A stretch of DNA of 15,314 bases, taken from assembly GCA_934098555.1 (NCBI GenBank), contig CAKOOQ010000027.1, forward strand, positions 1-15,314, given 5' to 3'. This document shows, piece after piece, positions 1-6,561 of this stretch. Within the stretch, counting starts at the first letter, position 1. Every line of letters begins with the position of its first letter. Position numbers and translations under genes: made by a program. Under the pieces are notes generated by a model, which saw nothing but the letters and a program-made list of their open reading frames with translations, ran no database searches and had not been told where the DNA came from. The stretch is from an uncultured Bacilli bacterium. GTDB taxonomy: Bacteria; Bacillota_I; Bacilli_A; RF39; UBA660.

Positions 1-7
1 ATATATG

Positions 8-34
8 AATCAATCAGAAATGATTGATTTTTTT
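8..34 (+). terminator. Rho-independent terminator of an upstream gene
   Basis: A perfect 9-bp stem (AATCAATCA at 8-16, TGATTGATT at 21-29) closes a GAAA tetraloop and runs into a T tract at 28-34. It presumably ends a plus-strand gene lying left of the window; no coding end is visible here. Confidence 0.85.
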
Positions 35-86
35 GTAATGAAAATCCCAAATGGTCTGGAAATTCAATTATGATATGACAAAATTA

Positions 87-117
87 TTGACTCTTCCGTG
101 TACGTAAATGTTAATAT
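87..117 (+). promoter_or_regulatory. MerR-type promoter with 19-bp spacer
   Basis: The -35 TTGACT (87-92) and -10 TAATAT (112-117) are separated by 19 bp, the elongated spacing typical of promoters that MerR-family proteins activate by DNA distortion. An imperfect dyad lies inside the spacer (94-107, 5 of 7 positions symmetric). It sits directly in front of the merR-like gene, so autoregulation is the simplest inference. The operator assignment is weaker than the promoter assignment. Confidence 0.7.
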
Positions 118-136
118 ATATCAGAAAGGAGCTCAT

Positions 137-826
137 ATGTATAAGATAAAAGAATTTTCTAAAATAACTAAGACTTCTGTGAGAACATTACGTTATTATG
201 ATGAAATTGATTTATTTAAACCAGAGTATGTTGATTTTTATAGTGGATATCGTTATTACAATGATAATCAAATAGGTATAATGAGAAAAATAAACACCTT
301 AAAAAAGTTTGACTTATCTTTAGAAGAAATAAAAAACTATTTAAATATGAATGATAAACAAATACTTGTTGAAAAAAGAAAAAGGTTAGAGAAAGTAGTG
401 AGAGAAATGAATGATTTTTTAAATGAAGAAGAGAAAATAAATTATAAAATAATAAAAGCTAATTATGATAAATATCTAGAATTAAATGGTCTTTTAAGGA
501 GTCGGTGTGCGATGGCTTTAGAAATAAAGGATAATAATGCCGATTATTATTACATTGAAGAAAATGGGAAAATTATCGACGATTTTGTCATTTATAAAGA
601 GGAAAAAATTTTAGCATTGAATGCGTTACAATTAAGTAATCCTATTTTGTTAAAAGAAGTCTTTCATAAAATAAGTGAACTTTATGACGAGGTCTATGTT
701 ATTTTACCCATTGAAAAAGAAGAGCTAATAAAGAATCTGAAGGAAAATTATAATGGTACATCTGAAGTAGTTACCCAAAAAGGCTATAGTTATCAAAAAA
801 TTAAAATAAAAGAAAAATCCCTATAA
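137..826 (+). CDS. MerR-family transcriptional regulator
   Basis: A 229-aa protein. The N-terminal ~70 residues are a classic MerR winged helix-turn-helix, opening YKIKEFSKITKTSVRTLRYYDE and continuing through a YSGYRYY wing and a second helical part (LSLEEIKNYL). A dimerisation helix follows at about residues 75-115. The C-terminal ~110 residues form a mixed alpha/beta domain that I do not assign to a ligand; it lacks the Cys pattern of metal-sensing MerR proteins, so an organic effector is more likely. The start is the ATG at 137 with SD AAAGGAG (125-131). A longer reading from a GTG at 98 would begin upstream of the promoter -10 box and is rejected. No partner gene follows in the same direction, so the target besides itself is unknown. 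Its last codons lie inside the terminator shared with the convergent corA-like gene. Confidence 0.9.
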   Translation: MYKIKEFSKITKTSVRTLRYYDEIDLFKPEYVDFYSGYRYYNDNQIGIMRKINTLKKFDLSLEEIKNYLNMNDKQILVEKRKRLEKVVREMNDFLNEEEKINYKIIKANYDKYLELNGLLRSRCAMALEIKDNNADYYYIEENGKIIDDFVIYKEEKILALNALQLSNPILLKEVFHKISELYDEVYVILPIEKEELIKNLKENYNGTSEVVTQKGYSYQKIKIKEKSL

Positions 827-842
827 AAGATTTTTCTTTTTT
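808..842. terminator. Bidirectional terminator shared by merR and corA-like genes
   Basis: A perfect 12-bp stem (AAAAGAAAAATC at 808-819, GATTTTTCTTTT at 829-840) with a 9-nt loop has T-rich flanks on both strands. The merR stop (824-826) and the convergent gene's stop (821-823) both lie in the loop, so the hairpin arms encode the C-terminal residues of each protein. Confidence 0.85.
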
Positions 843-1747
843 AATAATATGATAATTAAAATAGTTACAAAAAGACAAATTAAAATAATAAGCAAAAAGG
901 AATAAGGATTAGAGGCAAAGTCTCCAATCGTAACATTCATACCTAAAAAGGAAGATATCATGGTAGGAATGGAAATAACAAGGGTGACGGAAGTTAAAAA
1001 TTTCATAATATCATTTAAGTTGTTAGAAATAATGGAACTATAAGTATCCATCGTATTTTCTAGTATTTCCCGATAGATACTAGCCATGCGAATGGCTTGT
1101 TTAATCTCTATTTGGGCATCTTTTAAAGCATCTAAAGAAGTCTCTTTTAAATGATTACTATTTTCCATTTTAGCTAGAAGCATTTCATTTCCTTGCAAAG
1201 ATGTTGTGAAATAAAGCAAACTTTTTTGAAGCGTTAGCATTCTTTCTAAATCTTTGTTGCTTGTTGATTTAATTAAATCTTTTTCTTTTTCTAAGATATC
1301 ATCTTGGATTTCATTTAAATAACGAATGAAATATTCAGTTGTTTTAGCAATGAAGAAAATAGAAAAGTCTTCTACTGTCCGAGGATTATTTTGAATTAAA
1401 TATGCTTTAAATGTGTCTTTTAAAGGATGGTTCATTAAAGATACGGTGACAACCCCATGCGTCATAAAAAAGATGCCAAAAGGGTAGGAACGATACTTTT
1501 TCTTTCCACTATTATTAATGACGTAAGGAATATTGAAGATATATAAAAGTGCCTCACTTTCTTGCTCTATATGAGGAAGTTCGGATTTATCGAGGACTTT
1601 TCGCATATCCACTTCTTCAAGTTTTAATTTATCACAAATAAGTTTGGCTTCTTCGTCACTGGGACTTTCCATATCTATCCAAAAATTTTCGGCAATATTG
1701 TTTGTTTCTTGACATAATTTTTCTTTTAAATTATAAAATTTTATCAT
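821..1747 (-). CDS. corA: CorA-family magnesium/divalent-cation transporter
   Basis: A 308-aa protein, usual CorA length. A soluble alpha/beta N-terminal cytoplasmic domain is followed by a long helical region and two C-terminal membrane segments (about residues 248-268 and 281-302). The signature Gly-Met-Asn selectivity motif is present at residues 269-271 (FLGMNV), at the end of the first membrane helix, with the usual short acidic periplasmic loop and a basic C-terminus (LKKKNLL). In the family this forms a pentameric Mg2+ channel (sometimes Co2+/Ni2+ or Zn2+) in the cytoplasmic membrane. The ATG start at 1747 has an AAGAGG Shine-Dalgarno about 9 nt upstream. It is monocistronic, divergent from the nfeD-like gene and convergent with merR. 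The family call is firm; the transported ion is inferred from the family. Confidence 0.93.
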   Translation of the reverse strand: MIKFYNLKEKLCQETNNIAENFWIDMESPSDEEAKLICDKLKLEEVDMRKVLDKSELPHIEQESEALLYIFNIPYVINNSGKKKYRSYPFGIFFMTHGVVTVSLMNHPLKDTFKAYLIQNNPRTVEDFSIFFIAKTTEYFIRYLNEIQDDILEKEKDLIKSTSNKDLERMLTLQKSLLYFTTSLQGNEMLLAKMENSNHLKETSLDALKDAQIEIKQAIRMASIYREILENTMDTYSSIISNNLNDIMKFLTSVTLVISIPTMISSFLGMNVTIGDFASNPYSFLLIILICLFVTILIIILLKKKNLL

Positions 1748-1774
1748 CGGAATTGGCCTCTTTTCTCTTTCGTT

Positions 1775-1801
1775 ATTTTATCACACAAAAGACCTATTCA
1801 A
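1775..1801 (-). promoter_or_regulatory. Promoter of the corA-like gene (extended -10)
   Basis: Read on the minus strand, an extended -10 TGATAAAAT (1783-1775) has a possible -35 TTGAAT (1801-1796) at a short 15-bp spacing. Its -35 overlaps the plus-strand promoter region of the nfeD-like gene, so the two divergent promoters share DNA. Confidence 0.5.
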
Positions 1802-1823
1802 AAGATTAAATTTATGTTAATAT
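1795..1823 (+). promoter_or_regulatory. Promoter of the nfeD-SPFH operon (extended -10)
   Basis: An extended -10 TGTTAATAT spans 1815-1823, with a weak -35 (TATTCA, 1795-1800) 17 bp upstream. Transcription from here would start around 1830, which excludes an ATG at 1814 as the nfeD start and supports the ATG at 1847. Confidence 0.5.
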
Positions 1824-1846
1824 CAAAGGGAAGGAAGTGTTATGTT

Positions 1847-2374
1847 ATGTCAGATTGGATGATATGGTTAGTGATTGTTGTTTTGCTTGGTCTTGTTGAA
1901 GCGGCAACAATAAATCTTGTTTCTATTTGGTTTATTGCTAGTGGTATTTTAGCCTTGTTTCTTTCCTTATTTGTTTCCTCTTTTGTTGTCCAATTCGCGG
2001 TCTTTGTTTTATTTGGTATTCTTTTTATGATTTTAACGCGCAAGAAATTATTAGAATATCAAACCAAAGAAGAGACTAAATTGAACTTAGAAAGAATTAT
2101 TGGGATGGAAGGTGTGGTGACCAAAAAAATCACCAAAAATGAAATCGGAGAAGTTAAAGTGGATGGTAAACTTTGGAGTGCCATTTCAAATGTGACCATC
2201 AAAGAAGAAGAACCTGTTTTCATTGAAAAAATTGATGGCGTGAAATTGGTTGTTAAAAAGGTGAAAAAAGAAGAACCTAAAAAGAAAGAATCTTCTAAAA
2301 AAACACCAAAGAAAACGACAGTAAAGAAAACCTCTACGAAAAAAAAGAGTTCTAAGAAAGTGAGTGAAAAATAA
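1847..2374 (+). CDS. NfeD-like membrane protein with lysine-rich tail
   Basis: A 175-aa protein. Hydrophobic segments fill residues ~4-65 (two to three membrane helices: MIWLVIVVLLGLVEAATINL, then LALFLSLFVSSFV and a third). They are followed by a small beta domain of about 65 residues containing GMEGVVTKKI and GEVKVDGKLWSA, as in the OB-fold C-terminal domain of short NfeD proteins. The gene overlaps the next one, an SPFH protein, by one base (TAATG), the standard NfeD/SPFH partnership (YbbJ/QmcA type) in membrane microdomains. The ATG at 1847 has GGGAAGGAAG 9 nt upstream; the ATG at 1814 would precede the predicted transcription start. Unusually, the last ~40 residues (about 136-175) are an extended, mostly Lys/Ser/Thr/Glu tail with no parallel in the minimal family domain. 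Confidence 0.87.
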   Translation: MSDWMIWLVIVVLLGLVEAATINLVSIWFIASGILALFLSLFVSSFVVQFAVFVLFGILFMILTRKKLLEYQTKEETKLNLERIIGMEGVVTKKITKNEIGEVKVDGKLWSAISNVTIKEEEPVFIEKIDGVKLVVKKVKKEEPKKKESSKKTPKKTTVKKTSTKKKSSKKVSEK

Positions 2375-3267
2375 TGGCTTTTTTAATTATTTTATTTGTT
2401 CTTGTTGTCTTATTTATTATTCCATGTATCAAAGTGGTACCACAATCTAAGGTATATGTTATAGAAAGATTGGGTTCTTATTATACGACTTGGCACAACG
2501 GAGTACATGTGCGTATTCCTTTTGTTGACCGAGTTGCCAATGTTGTTACCTTAAAAGAGTTGGTTCGTGATTTTGATCCTCAACCGGTTATTACAAAAGA
2601 TAACGTTACGATGCAAATTGATACGGTGGTTTATTTTCAAATCACCGATGCGAAACTTTATACGTATGGTGTTGAGTATCCTATCAGCGCTATTGAGTCT
2701 TTAACAGCCACAACCCTTAGAAATATTATTGGTGAGTTAGAGCTTGACCAAACGTTAACCTCAAGAGATATTATTAATGCTAAAATGCGTTCTATCTTAG
2801 ATGAAGCCACCGATCCATGGGGTATTAAAGTCAATCGTGTGGAAGTAAAAAACATTTTACCACCAAGAGATATTCAAGATGCGATGGAAAAACAAATGCG
2901 TGCGGAAAGAGAAAGAAGAGAAAAAATTCTTCAAGCAGAAGGTGAGAAAAAATCTTCAGTCTTAATCGCAGAAGGAGAAAAAGAAAGCGCTATTTTAAGA
3001 GCGGAAGCTGATAAAGAAGCTAAAATTAAAAGAGCCGAAGGTGAAGCGGAAGCTTTATTAAAATTAAGACAAGCAGAAGCCGAAGGTATTCGTCTTTTAA
3101 AAGATGCTGCACCTGATGCAAGTATCTTAAAAATGAAATCTTTTGAAACATTAAGTAAAATGGCGGATGGACAATCCACAAAAATTATTTTACCGGCTGA
3201 GTTAAACGGTGTGGCCACTTTTGGAACCGTTCTAGATGAAATCAAGAATACAAAAAAGAATAGTTGA
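2374..3267 (+). CDS. SPFH/band-7 membrane protein (paraslipin/QmcA type)
   Basis: A 297-aa protein. A single N-terminal membrane segment (residues 2-18) leads into the SPFH domain (about 20-180): IKVVPQSKVYVIERLG, then the WHNGVHVRIPFVDRV segment, DNVTMQIDTVVYFQI, and LPPRDIQDAMEKQMRAERER. A charged Glu/Ala/Lys coiled coil with repeated AEGEKES-type units (about 180-240) and a short C-terminal domain follow. This order matches QmcA/YbbK paraslipins, which oligomerise at the cytoplasmic membrane and scaffold membrane microdomains or proteases. It is translationally coupled to the upstream NfeD-like gene by TAATG and has only a weak SD of its own. It ends in TGA, the only TGA stop among the complete genes here. 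The stop lies in the loop of the terminator. Confidence 0.92.
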   Translation: MAFLIILFVLVVLFIIPCIKVVPQSKVYVIERLGSYYTTWHNGVHVRIPFVDRVANVVTLKELVRDFDPQPVITKDNVTMQIDTVVYFQITDAKLYTYGVEYPISAIESLTATTLRNIIGELELDQTLTSRDIINAKMRSILDEATDPWGIKVNRVEVKNILPPRDIQDAMEKQMRAERERREKILQAEGEKKSSVLIAEGEKESAILRAEADKEAKIKRAEGEAEALLKLRQAEAEGIRLLKDAAPDASILKMKSFETLSKMADGQSTKIILPAELNGVATFGTVLDEIKNTKKNS

Positions 3268-3282
3268 GTCTATTCTTTTTTT
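3252..3282. terminator. Bidirectional terminator shared by SPFH and glycosyltransferase genes
   Basis: A perfect 12-bp stem (AAAAAAGAATAG at 3252-3263, CTATTCTTTTTT at 3270-3281) has a 6-nt loop. The T tract reads on plus (3276-3282) and the A tract gives T on minus. The SPFH stop (3265-3267) is in the loop, and the minus-strand glycosyltransferase stop (3272-3270) is the top of the right arm. Confidence 0.87.
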
Positions 3283-4922
3283 AATAAGTAGTATACCGAT
3301 TCGACATCACTTTCGATATCTTCTAATAAAATAGCTTCGGTAAAAGAGGTGTTTTCTAAGATTTCTTTTTTGATGTTTTCTTTATCTAACCAACTTTTAA
3401 TACAAAGGATGGCTTCTTTATCTTTACTTACTTCCTTTAAGGCTTTTATTTTTCCTAGATTATCGGCATTCTTATTAATGATTAAATGACTTTTATAAGT
3501 TAAAAATTCAGGCATTGCACTTAAAAAAGTATAATCGTTATCGACCACATAGATAAGCGTATCCTTTTGATAGGTATTCGCGATATCTAAAGATTTTTGA
3601 TAGCCTTCATATAAATAAGCAGGCTTTGTTGTTGTTAGACCATAAAGGCTTAATAAAATAGTCAGTACAAGACAAACAATAGGTGTTTTCTTATGCTTTA
3701 TAAAACTTAAACAATATAAGATAAATAAAACGATGCTAGGATACAAAAACATAATATAACGGAAAGTAAAGTCCTCACCCAAAAAAGGAGATATCTTTGA
3801 AACAACGAGTAAAGATAAAATACTTGGTAAAAGAAATAAATAAAATTCTTTTTTCTTTAACAGTTTAAATTTTTTAGAACAGTAAATTAAAAGAAGGAGA
3901 AGAAGGCCCAACAAGATATAATTTAAATTTAATTTGGTTATTAGATTAGACATGAAATACTTAAGCATTTCGAAATAGGTTTTGGCCACGTTTTCATGAC
4001 CAACAATACCACGTGAAGAAAATAAAATGTGATAAATAGAAACAGGGAAGAGTAAGAGGCCTAGTAAGGCACCTTTAAAGTGAATAAAGAAAAGATTTTT
4101 TATTTTCTCTTTGTCTTTAAGGTTAAGAACAACATACGTGACAAAACTCATCACTGCATAAATACAAAAGTAATATTGAGTTAAAAAACCACCTGTAATG
4201 ATAAGACTAAAACGTCTTTTCTCTTTTTTCTGCATTTCTTCTTTATCAAACTTCAATAAATAATATAAATACCATGTACAAAAACAAGTCAAAAGCATAT
4301 ACATTCTTTGAAACATTAAGGTACTTAATCCTGCCATACTCGCTCCATAAAAAATCACCGCGGGTAAAGTGAAATCTTCTTTTTTTTCTTTTTCAAAAAT
4401 TTTTTTCATAGCTATAAGCGTTAAAAGAAAAGCCACCAAATTAAGTAAATAAATCGGTAATTTAGAAAAATGATTGAAAGAGACGAGGGAGAAGAAATGA
4501 ACGAGAAAATAAAACAAAGGTGGATGAACATCAATAGCTTGATTAAGCCAAACACTAAAATAATTACCTAAATCTTCTTTTTGCAAACTTATATATTCAG
4601 TTGCCTCTTGCTTTGTTTTTAAAATAGGTTCTTTTTTTAAAAGTTCTTTCTTATAAGGGTATGCCTTTTTATCCTTATTAAGAAGAAATTCTAAAGAATT
4701 GCCAATTTTTGAAAATAAATTACCTTTAAACGTGACATTCCAAAAGTAATCCAGTTCGGCTCCCGTGTAACCATAACTTTTATAAATATTATCGTACTTG
4801 TAATTAGAAGAACCATAAGAATAAATTTCATCTTCGTGAAAGCCTTTTTTTTGATTAAAATAAAAAAGTGAAAGAATAGATAAAAATATAAGAGTTAAAA
4901 TAAAATATTTCTTTTTTTGCAT
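3270..4922 (-). CDS. GT-C family membrane glycosyltransferase (PMT/ArnT-like)
   Basis: A 550-aa polytopic protein with about 11 hydrophobic segments and a soluble C-terminal region of ~100 residues. An acidic pair after the first membrane helix (F-H29-E-D31-E-I-Y) and a D131-V-H-P-P-L segment in the first large outside loop region match the DE-containing first loop and HPPL motif of GT39/ArnT/PMT-type GT-C enzymes. These move a sugar from a polyprenyl-phosphate donor to an acceptor on the outer face of the membrane. The acceptor cannot be read from the sequence; wall glycopolymers, lipids or surface proteins are all possible. The ATG at 4922 is preferred because AGGTGG lies 5 nt upstream; a GTG three codons earlier overlaps that SD. 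It is a single-gene unit with its own promoter and shares a terminator with the convergent SPFH gene. Confidence 0.8.
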   Translation of the reverse strand: MQKKKYFILTLIFLSILSLFYFNQKKGFHEDEIYSYGSSNYKYDNIYKSYGYTGAELDYFWNVTFKGNLFSKIGNSLEFLLNKDKKAYPYKKELLKKEPILKTKQEATEYISLQKEDLGNYFSVWLNQAIDVHPPLFYFLVHFFSLVSFNHFSKLPIYLLNLVAFLLTLIAMKKIFEKEKKEDFTLPAVIFYGASMAGLSTLMFQRMYMLLTCFCTWYLYYLLKFDKEEMQKKEKRRFSLIITGGFLTQYYFCIYAVMSFVTYVVLNLKDKEKIKNLFFIHFKGALLGLLLFPVSIYHILFSSRGIVGHENVAKTYFEMLKYFMSNLITKLNLNYILLGLLLLLLIYCSKKFKLLKKKEFYLFLLPSILSLLVVSKISPFLGEDFTFRYIMFLYPSIVLFILYCLSFIKHKKTPIVCLVLTILLSLYGLTTTKPAYLYEGYQKSLDIANTYQKDTLIYVVDNDYTFLSAMPEFLTYKSHLIINKNADNLGKIKALKEVSKDKEAILCIKSWLDKENIKKEILENTSFTEAILLEDIESDVESVYYLLKKE

Positions 4923-4942
4923 ATGTACCACCTAACGAGCTT

Positions 4943-4971
4943 ATTATATAGAATTTTTGTCTTTATTTGAA
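4943..4971 (-). promoter_or_regulatory. Promoter of the glycosyltransferase gene
   Basis: On the minus strand, -10 TATAAT (4948-4943, consensus) and -35 TTCAAA (4971-4966) are spaced 17 bp apart. Transcription would begin near 4936, just before the AGGTGG Shine-Dalgarno (4933-4928), so the leader is very short. Confidence 0.7.
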
Positions 4972-5011
4972 TAATAAATTGTTAAGTTTACACTATTTTT
5001 GACTTATTTAC

Positions 5012-5040
5012 TTTACATTAAAAAGAAAATTTAGTAATCT
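5012..5040 (+). promoter_or_regulatory. Promoter of the noncoding RNA unit
   Basis: -35 TTTACA (5012-5017), a 17-bp spacer and -10 TAATCT (5035-5040) predict a transcription start at about 5047, exactly where the 5' arm of the RNA closing stem begins. Confidence 0.7.
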
Positions 5041-5046
5041 ATATAT

Positions 5047-5274
5047 GAACAGTGTGAAATGTGGTAGTAGAGAAGATAGACACGATTTAGTCCTTCTTTT
5101 AAAACTTTCGCGATGTTTTAAGAAGTAAGTTTGTCTTAAAAAAACTTTTTTCACGTTTGTACTTACTCTTTCAAAAGTTTCGTGTTAAAAAGTTGAGATA
5201 GATACCTTGAAAAGTCATTTCTTATGCGCTGTTTAAAGTGTTTGTCAAAAGAAAGTTACTGTTCCCTTTTTTTT
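5047..5274 (+). ncRNA. Structured noncoding RNA (~226 nt), 6S-RNA candidate
   Basis: No protein reading frame of note occupies this stretch. The 5' end GAACAGT (5047-5053) is perfectly complementary to ACTGTTC (5258-5264), immediately followed by CC and eight T (5267-5274), as at the end of a stable RNA with its own terminator. A second long-range helix pairs GATAGACAC (5075-5083) with GTGTTTGTC (5238-5246), nine pairs with two G-U. Inside are a hairpin at 5093-5125 (11 pairs with a 2-nt bulge, 9-nt loop) and a TAAGT/ACTTA stem at 5126-5165. The closed rod with an internal bubble, length and terminator suit 6S RNA, but I cannot confirm the class from sequence memory. A leader/attenuator of rsmH is the main alternative. 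It lacks the conserved cores of RNase P, tmRNA, SRP RNA and T-box. Confidence 0.6.
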
Positions 5275-5280
5275 GGCTTC

Positions 5281-5309
5281 ACTTAAAATAAAAAGAAAAA
5301 ATTTTAAGT
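5281..5309 (+). repeat. Inverted repeat in the rsmH leader
   Basis: A perfect 9-bp inverted repeat, ACTTAAAAT (5281-5289) and ATTTTAAGT (5301-5309), lies around an A-rich centre between the end of the noncoding RNA and rsmH. It is not followed by a T tract, so it is not a plain terminator. It could be an operator or an mRNA hairpin; I cannot tell which. Confidence 0.45.
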
Positions 5310-5331
5310 AAATATATATGGATGGGGTTCT

Positions 5332-6261
5332 ATGAAACATTATACCGTTTTGAAAAAAGAATCCATCGCAAACTTAAATATCAAAGAAGATGGCATCTAT
5401 GTGGATGCTACTTTAGGTTATGCGGGCGATTCAAGGGAAATTTTAAAAAGATTAACAACAGGACACTTATATGCTTTTGATAGGGATAAAGAAGCCTGTC
5501 TTTATAGTAAAGAAAAATTAGCTGAAATAGGTAGTAACTTTACTATTATTCATGACAAATATGTCAATATGAAAGAACGTTTAAAAGAATTAGGCGTGGA
5601 AAAAGTAGATGGCATATTGTTTGATCTTGGTGTTTCTTCGCCTCAATTGGATGAGAATCGCGGTTTTAGTTTTATGCGAGATGAAGTACTTGATATGCGA
5701 ATGAATAAAGAAGATGCTTTTACGGCTCAAGATGTTGTCAATAACTATTCTTATGATGAATTAAAAAGTCTTTTTTACCGATATGGAGAGGAAAAGAAAA
5801 GTCCTTTTATTGCCAAAGAAATTGTGGAAGAAAGAAAGACGAAACCCCTTAAAACGACAGGGGAACTCGTTTCGTGCATCCAAAGGGCGGTTGGTGACAA
5901 TTATTTTTATAAAACACATCCTGAAAGAAATATTTTTCAAGCCATTCGCATTGAAGTAAATGAAGAATTAACAGGGCTAGAAGAAGTTCTACCCGATGCT
6001 ATTTCTTTATTAAAGGATAAAGGGCGTTTGGTTTTAGTAACGTTTCATTCATTAGAAGACCGCATTGTTAAACAAACATTTAAAAAATACAGTGAAGTAC
6101 CCGAACCTTTAAAAGGACTTCCTGTCATTCCTTTAGAGTATCAGCCAAAGCTAAAGCTCATTACCAAAAAGCCTATTTTACCAAGTGAAGAAGAATTAAA
6201 AGAAAATAGCCGGAGTAAAAGTGCCAAACTAAGGACGGCAGAAAGGATAATTTATGAGTAA
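5332..6261 (+). CDS. rsmH: 16S rRNA m4C1402 methyltransferase RsmH (MraW)
   Basis: A 309-aa protein, full length for RsmH. This SAM-dependent enzyme N4-methylates C1402 in the decoding centre of 16S rRNA. Visible family segments in order are the SAM-binding motif I region (YVDATLGYAGDS, near residue 24), LYAFDRDKEA, DGILFDLGVSSPQLDENRGFSF, DMRMN, the HPERNIFQAIRIEVNEEL block, and GRLVLVTFHSLEDRIVKQ with the conserved FHSLEDR. Motif I is degenerate compared with the usual GGGGHS-like loop (Asp in place of His). It is the first gene of the division cluster, overlapping ftsL by 8 bases; mraZ, normally in front, is missing. The ATG at 5332 is preceded by a GGATGGGG that is only a fair SD. No convincing promoter is seen between 5275 and 5331, so read-through from upstream is possible. 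Confidence 0.95.
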   Translation: MKHYTVLKKESIANLNIKEDGIYVDATLGYAGDSREILKRLTTGHLYAFDRDKEACLYSKEKLAEIGSNFTIIHDKYVNMKERLKELGVEKVDGILFDLGVSSPQLDENRGFSFMRDEVLDMRMNKEDAFTAQDVVNNYSYDELKSLFYRYGEEKKSPFIAKEIVEERKTKPLKTTGELVSCIQRAVGDNYFYKTHPERNIFQAIRIEVNEELTGLEEVLPDAISLLKDKGRLVLVTFHSLEDRIVKQTFKKYSEVPEPLKGLPVIPLEYQPKLKLITKKPILPSEEELKENSRSKSAKLRTAERIIYE

Positions 6262-6550
6262 ACAAAAGAAAAAAACGATTCGTTTGTTGAAAGGTGAAAA
6301 GATTATGACGTTTTTACTTTTACTTACTATTTTGCTTTTCCCTATTTCAACCGTTTTTACCAAAGCGTTATTATCAGAATCGAATATAGAACTTGAAAAA
6401 TTAAAAAATCAAATTAATGAACAAGAAGGCATTAATGAATCATTAAGTATGCAAGTTGATGAACTTGCTAGTTTAGATAAAATCGAGGAAGTTGCCCAAG
6501 AAAAAGGCATGACATACAACAATAATAACATCAAGAATATAGGAGAATAA
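6254..6550 (+). CDS. ftsL: FtsL/DivIC-like division protein
   Basis: A 98-aa bitopic protein. A basic N-terminus (SKQKKKTIRLLKGEK) precedes one membrane helix (about residues 19-38) and a heptad-like coiled coil (about 42-75, IELEKLKNQINEQEGINESL). A short C-terminal part (LASLDKIEEVAQEKGM) resembles the end of FtsL/DivIC proteins. Sequence conservation in this family is poor. The call rests on size, topology and position between rsmH and the PBP, where ftsL sits in most Firmicutes. FtsL would bridge the PBP/FtsW synthase to the divisome. The ATG lies inside the end of rsmH (8-base overlap) with AAAGGA upstream. Confidence 0.85.
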   Translation: MSKQKKKTIRLLKGEKIMTFLLLLTILLFPISTVFTKALLSESNIELEKLKNQINEQEGINESLSMQVDELASLDKIEEVAQEKGMTYNNNNIKNIGE

Positions 6551-6561
6551 GGAGGAAAATC

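Noticed and set aside
98..136. Longer N-terminus of the MerR protein starting at GTG 98
   Set aside because: It would start upstream of the -10 box at 112-117, and the ATG at 137 has a strong AAAGGAG SD and the canonical MerR N-terminus.
1814..1846. Longer N-terminus of the NfeD-like protein starting at ATG 1814
   Set aside because: This ATG overlaps the extended -10 element (1815-1823), and the GGGAAGGAAG SD serves the ATG at 1847.
3265..3267. TGA as tryptophan (mycoplasma code)
   Set aside because: TGA appears as a natural stop inside a terminator loop, tryptophans use TGG, and all genes reach full family length in the standard code.
4923..4931. GTG start three codons upstream for the glycosyltransferase
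   Set aside because: It overlaps its own SD-like AGGTGG; the ATG at 4922 is correctly spaced.
5047..5274. T-box leader, RNase P RNA, tmRNA or SRP RNA
   Set aside because: None of the conserved cores is present: no T-box GGNACCGCG-like segment, no RNase P GAAAGUCC core, no tmRNA alanine-acceptor ends, no SRP apical loop.
4972..5331. Decayed mraZ remnant in front of rsmH
   Set aside because: No reading frame gives recognisable MraZ residues; the stretch is accounted for by the promoter and folded RNA.
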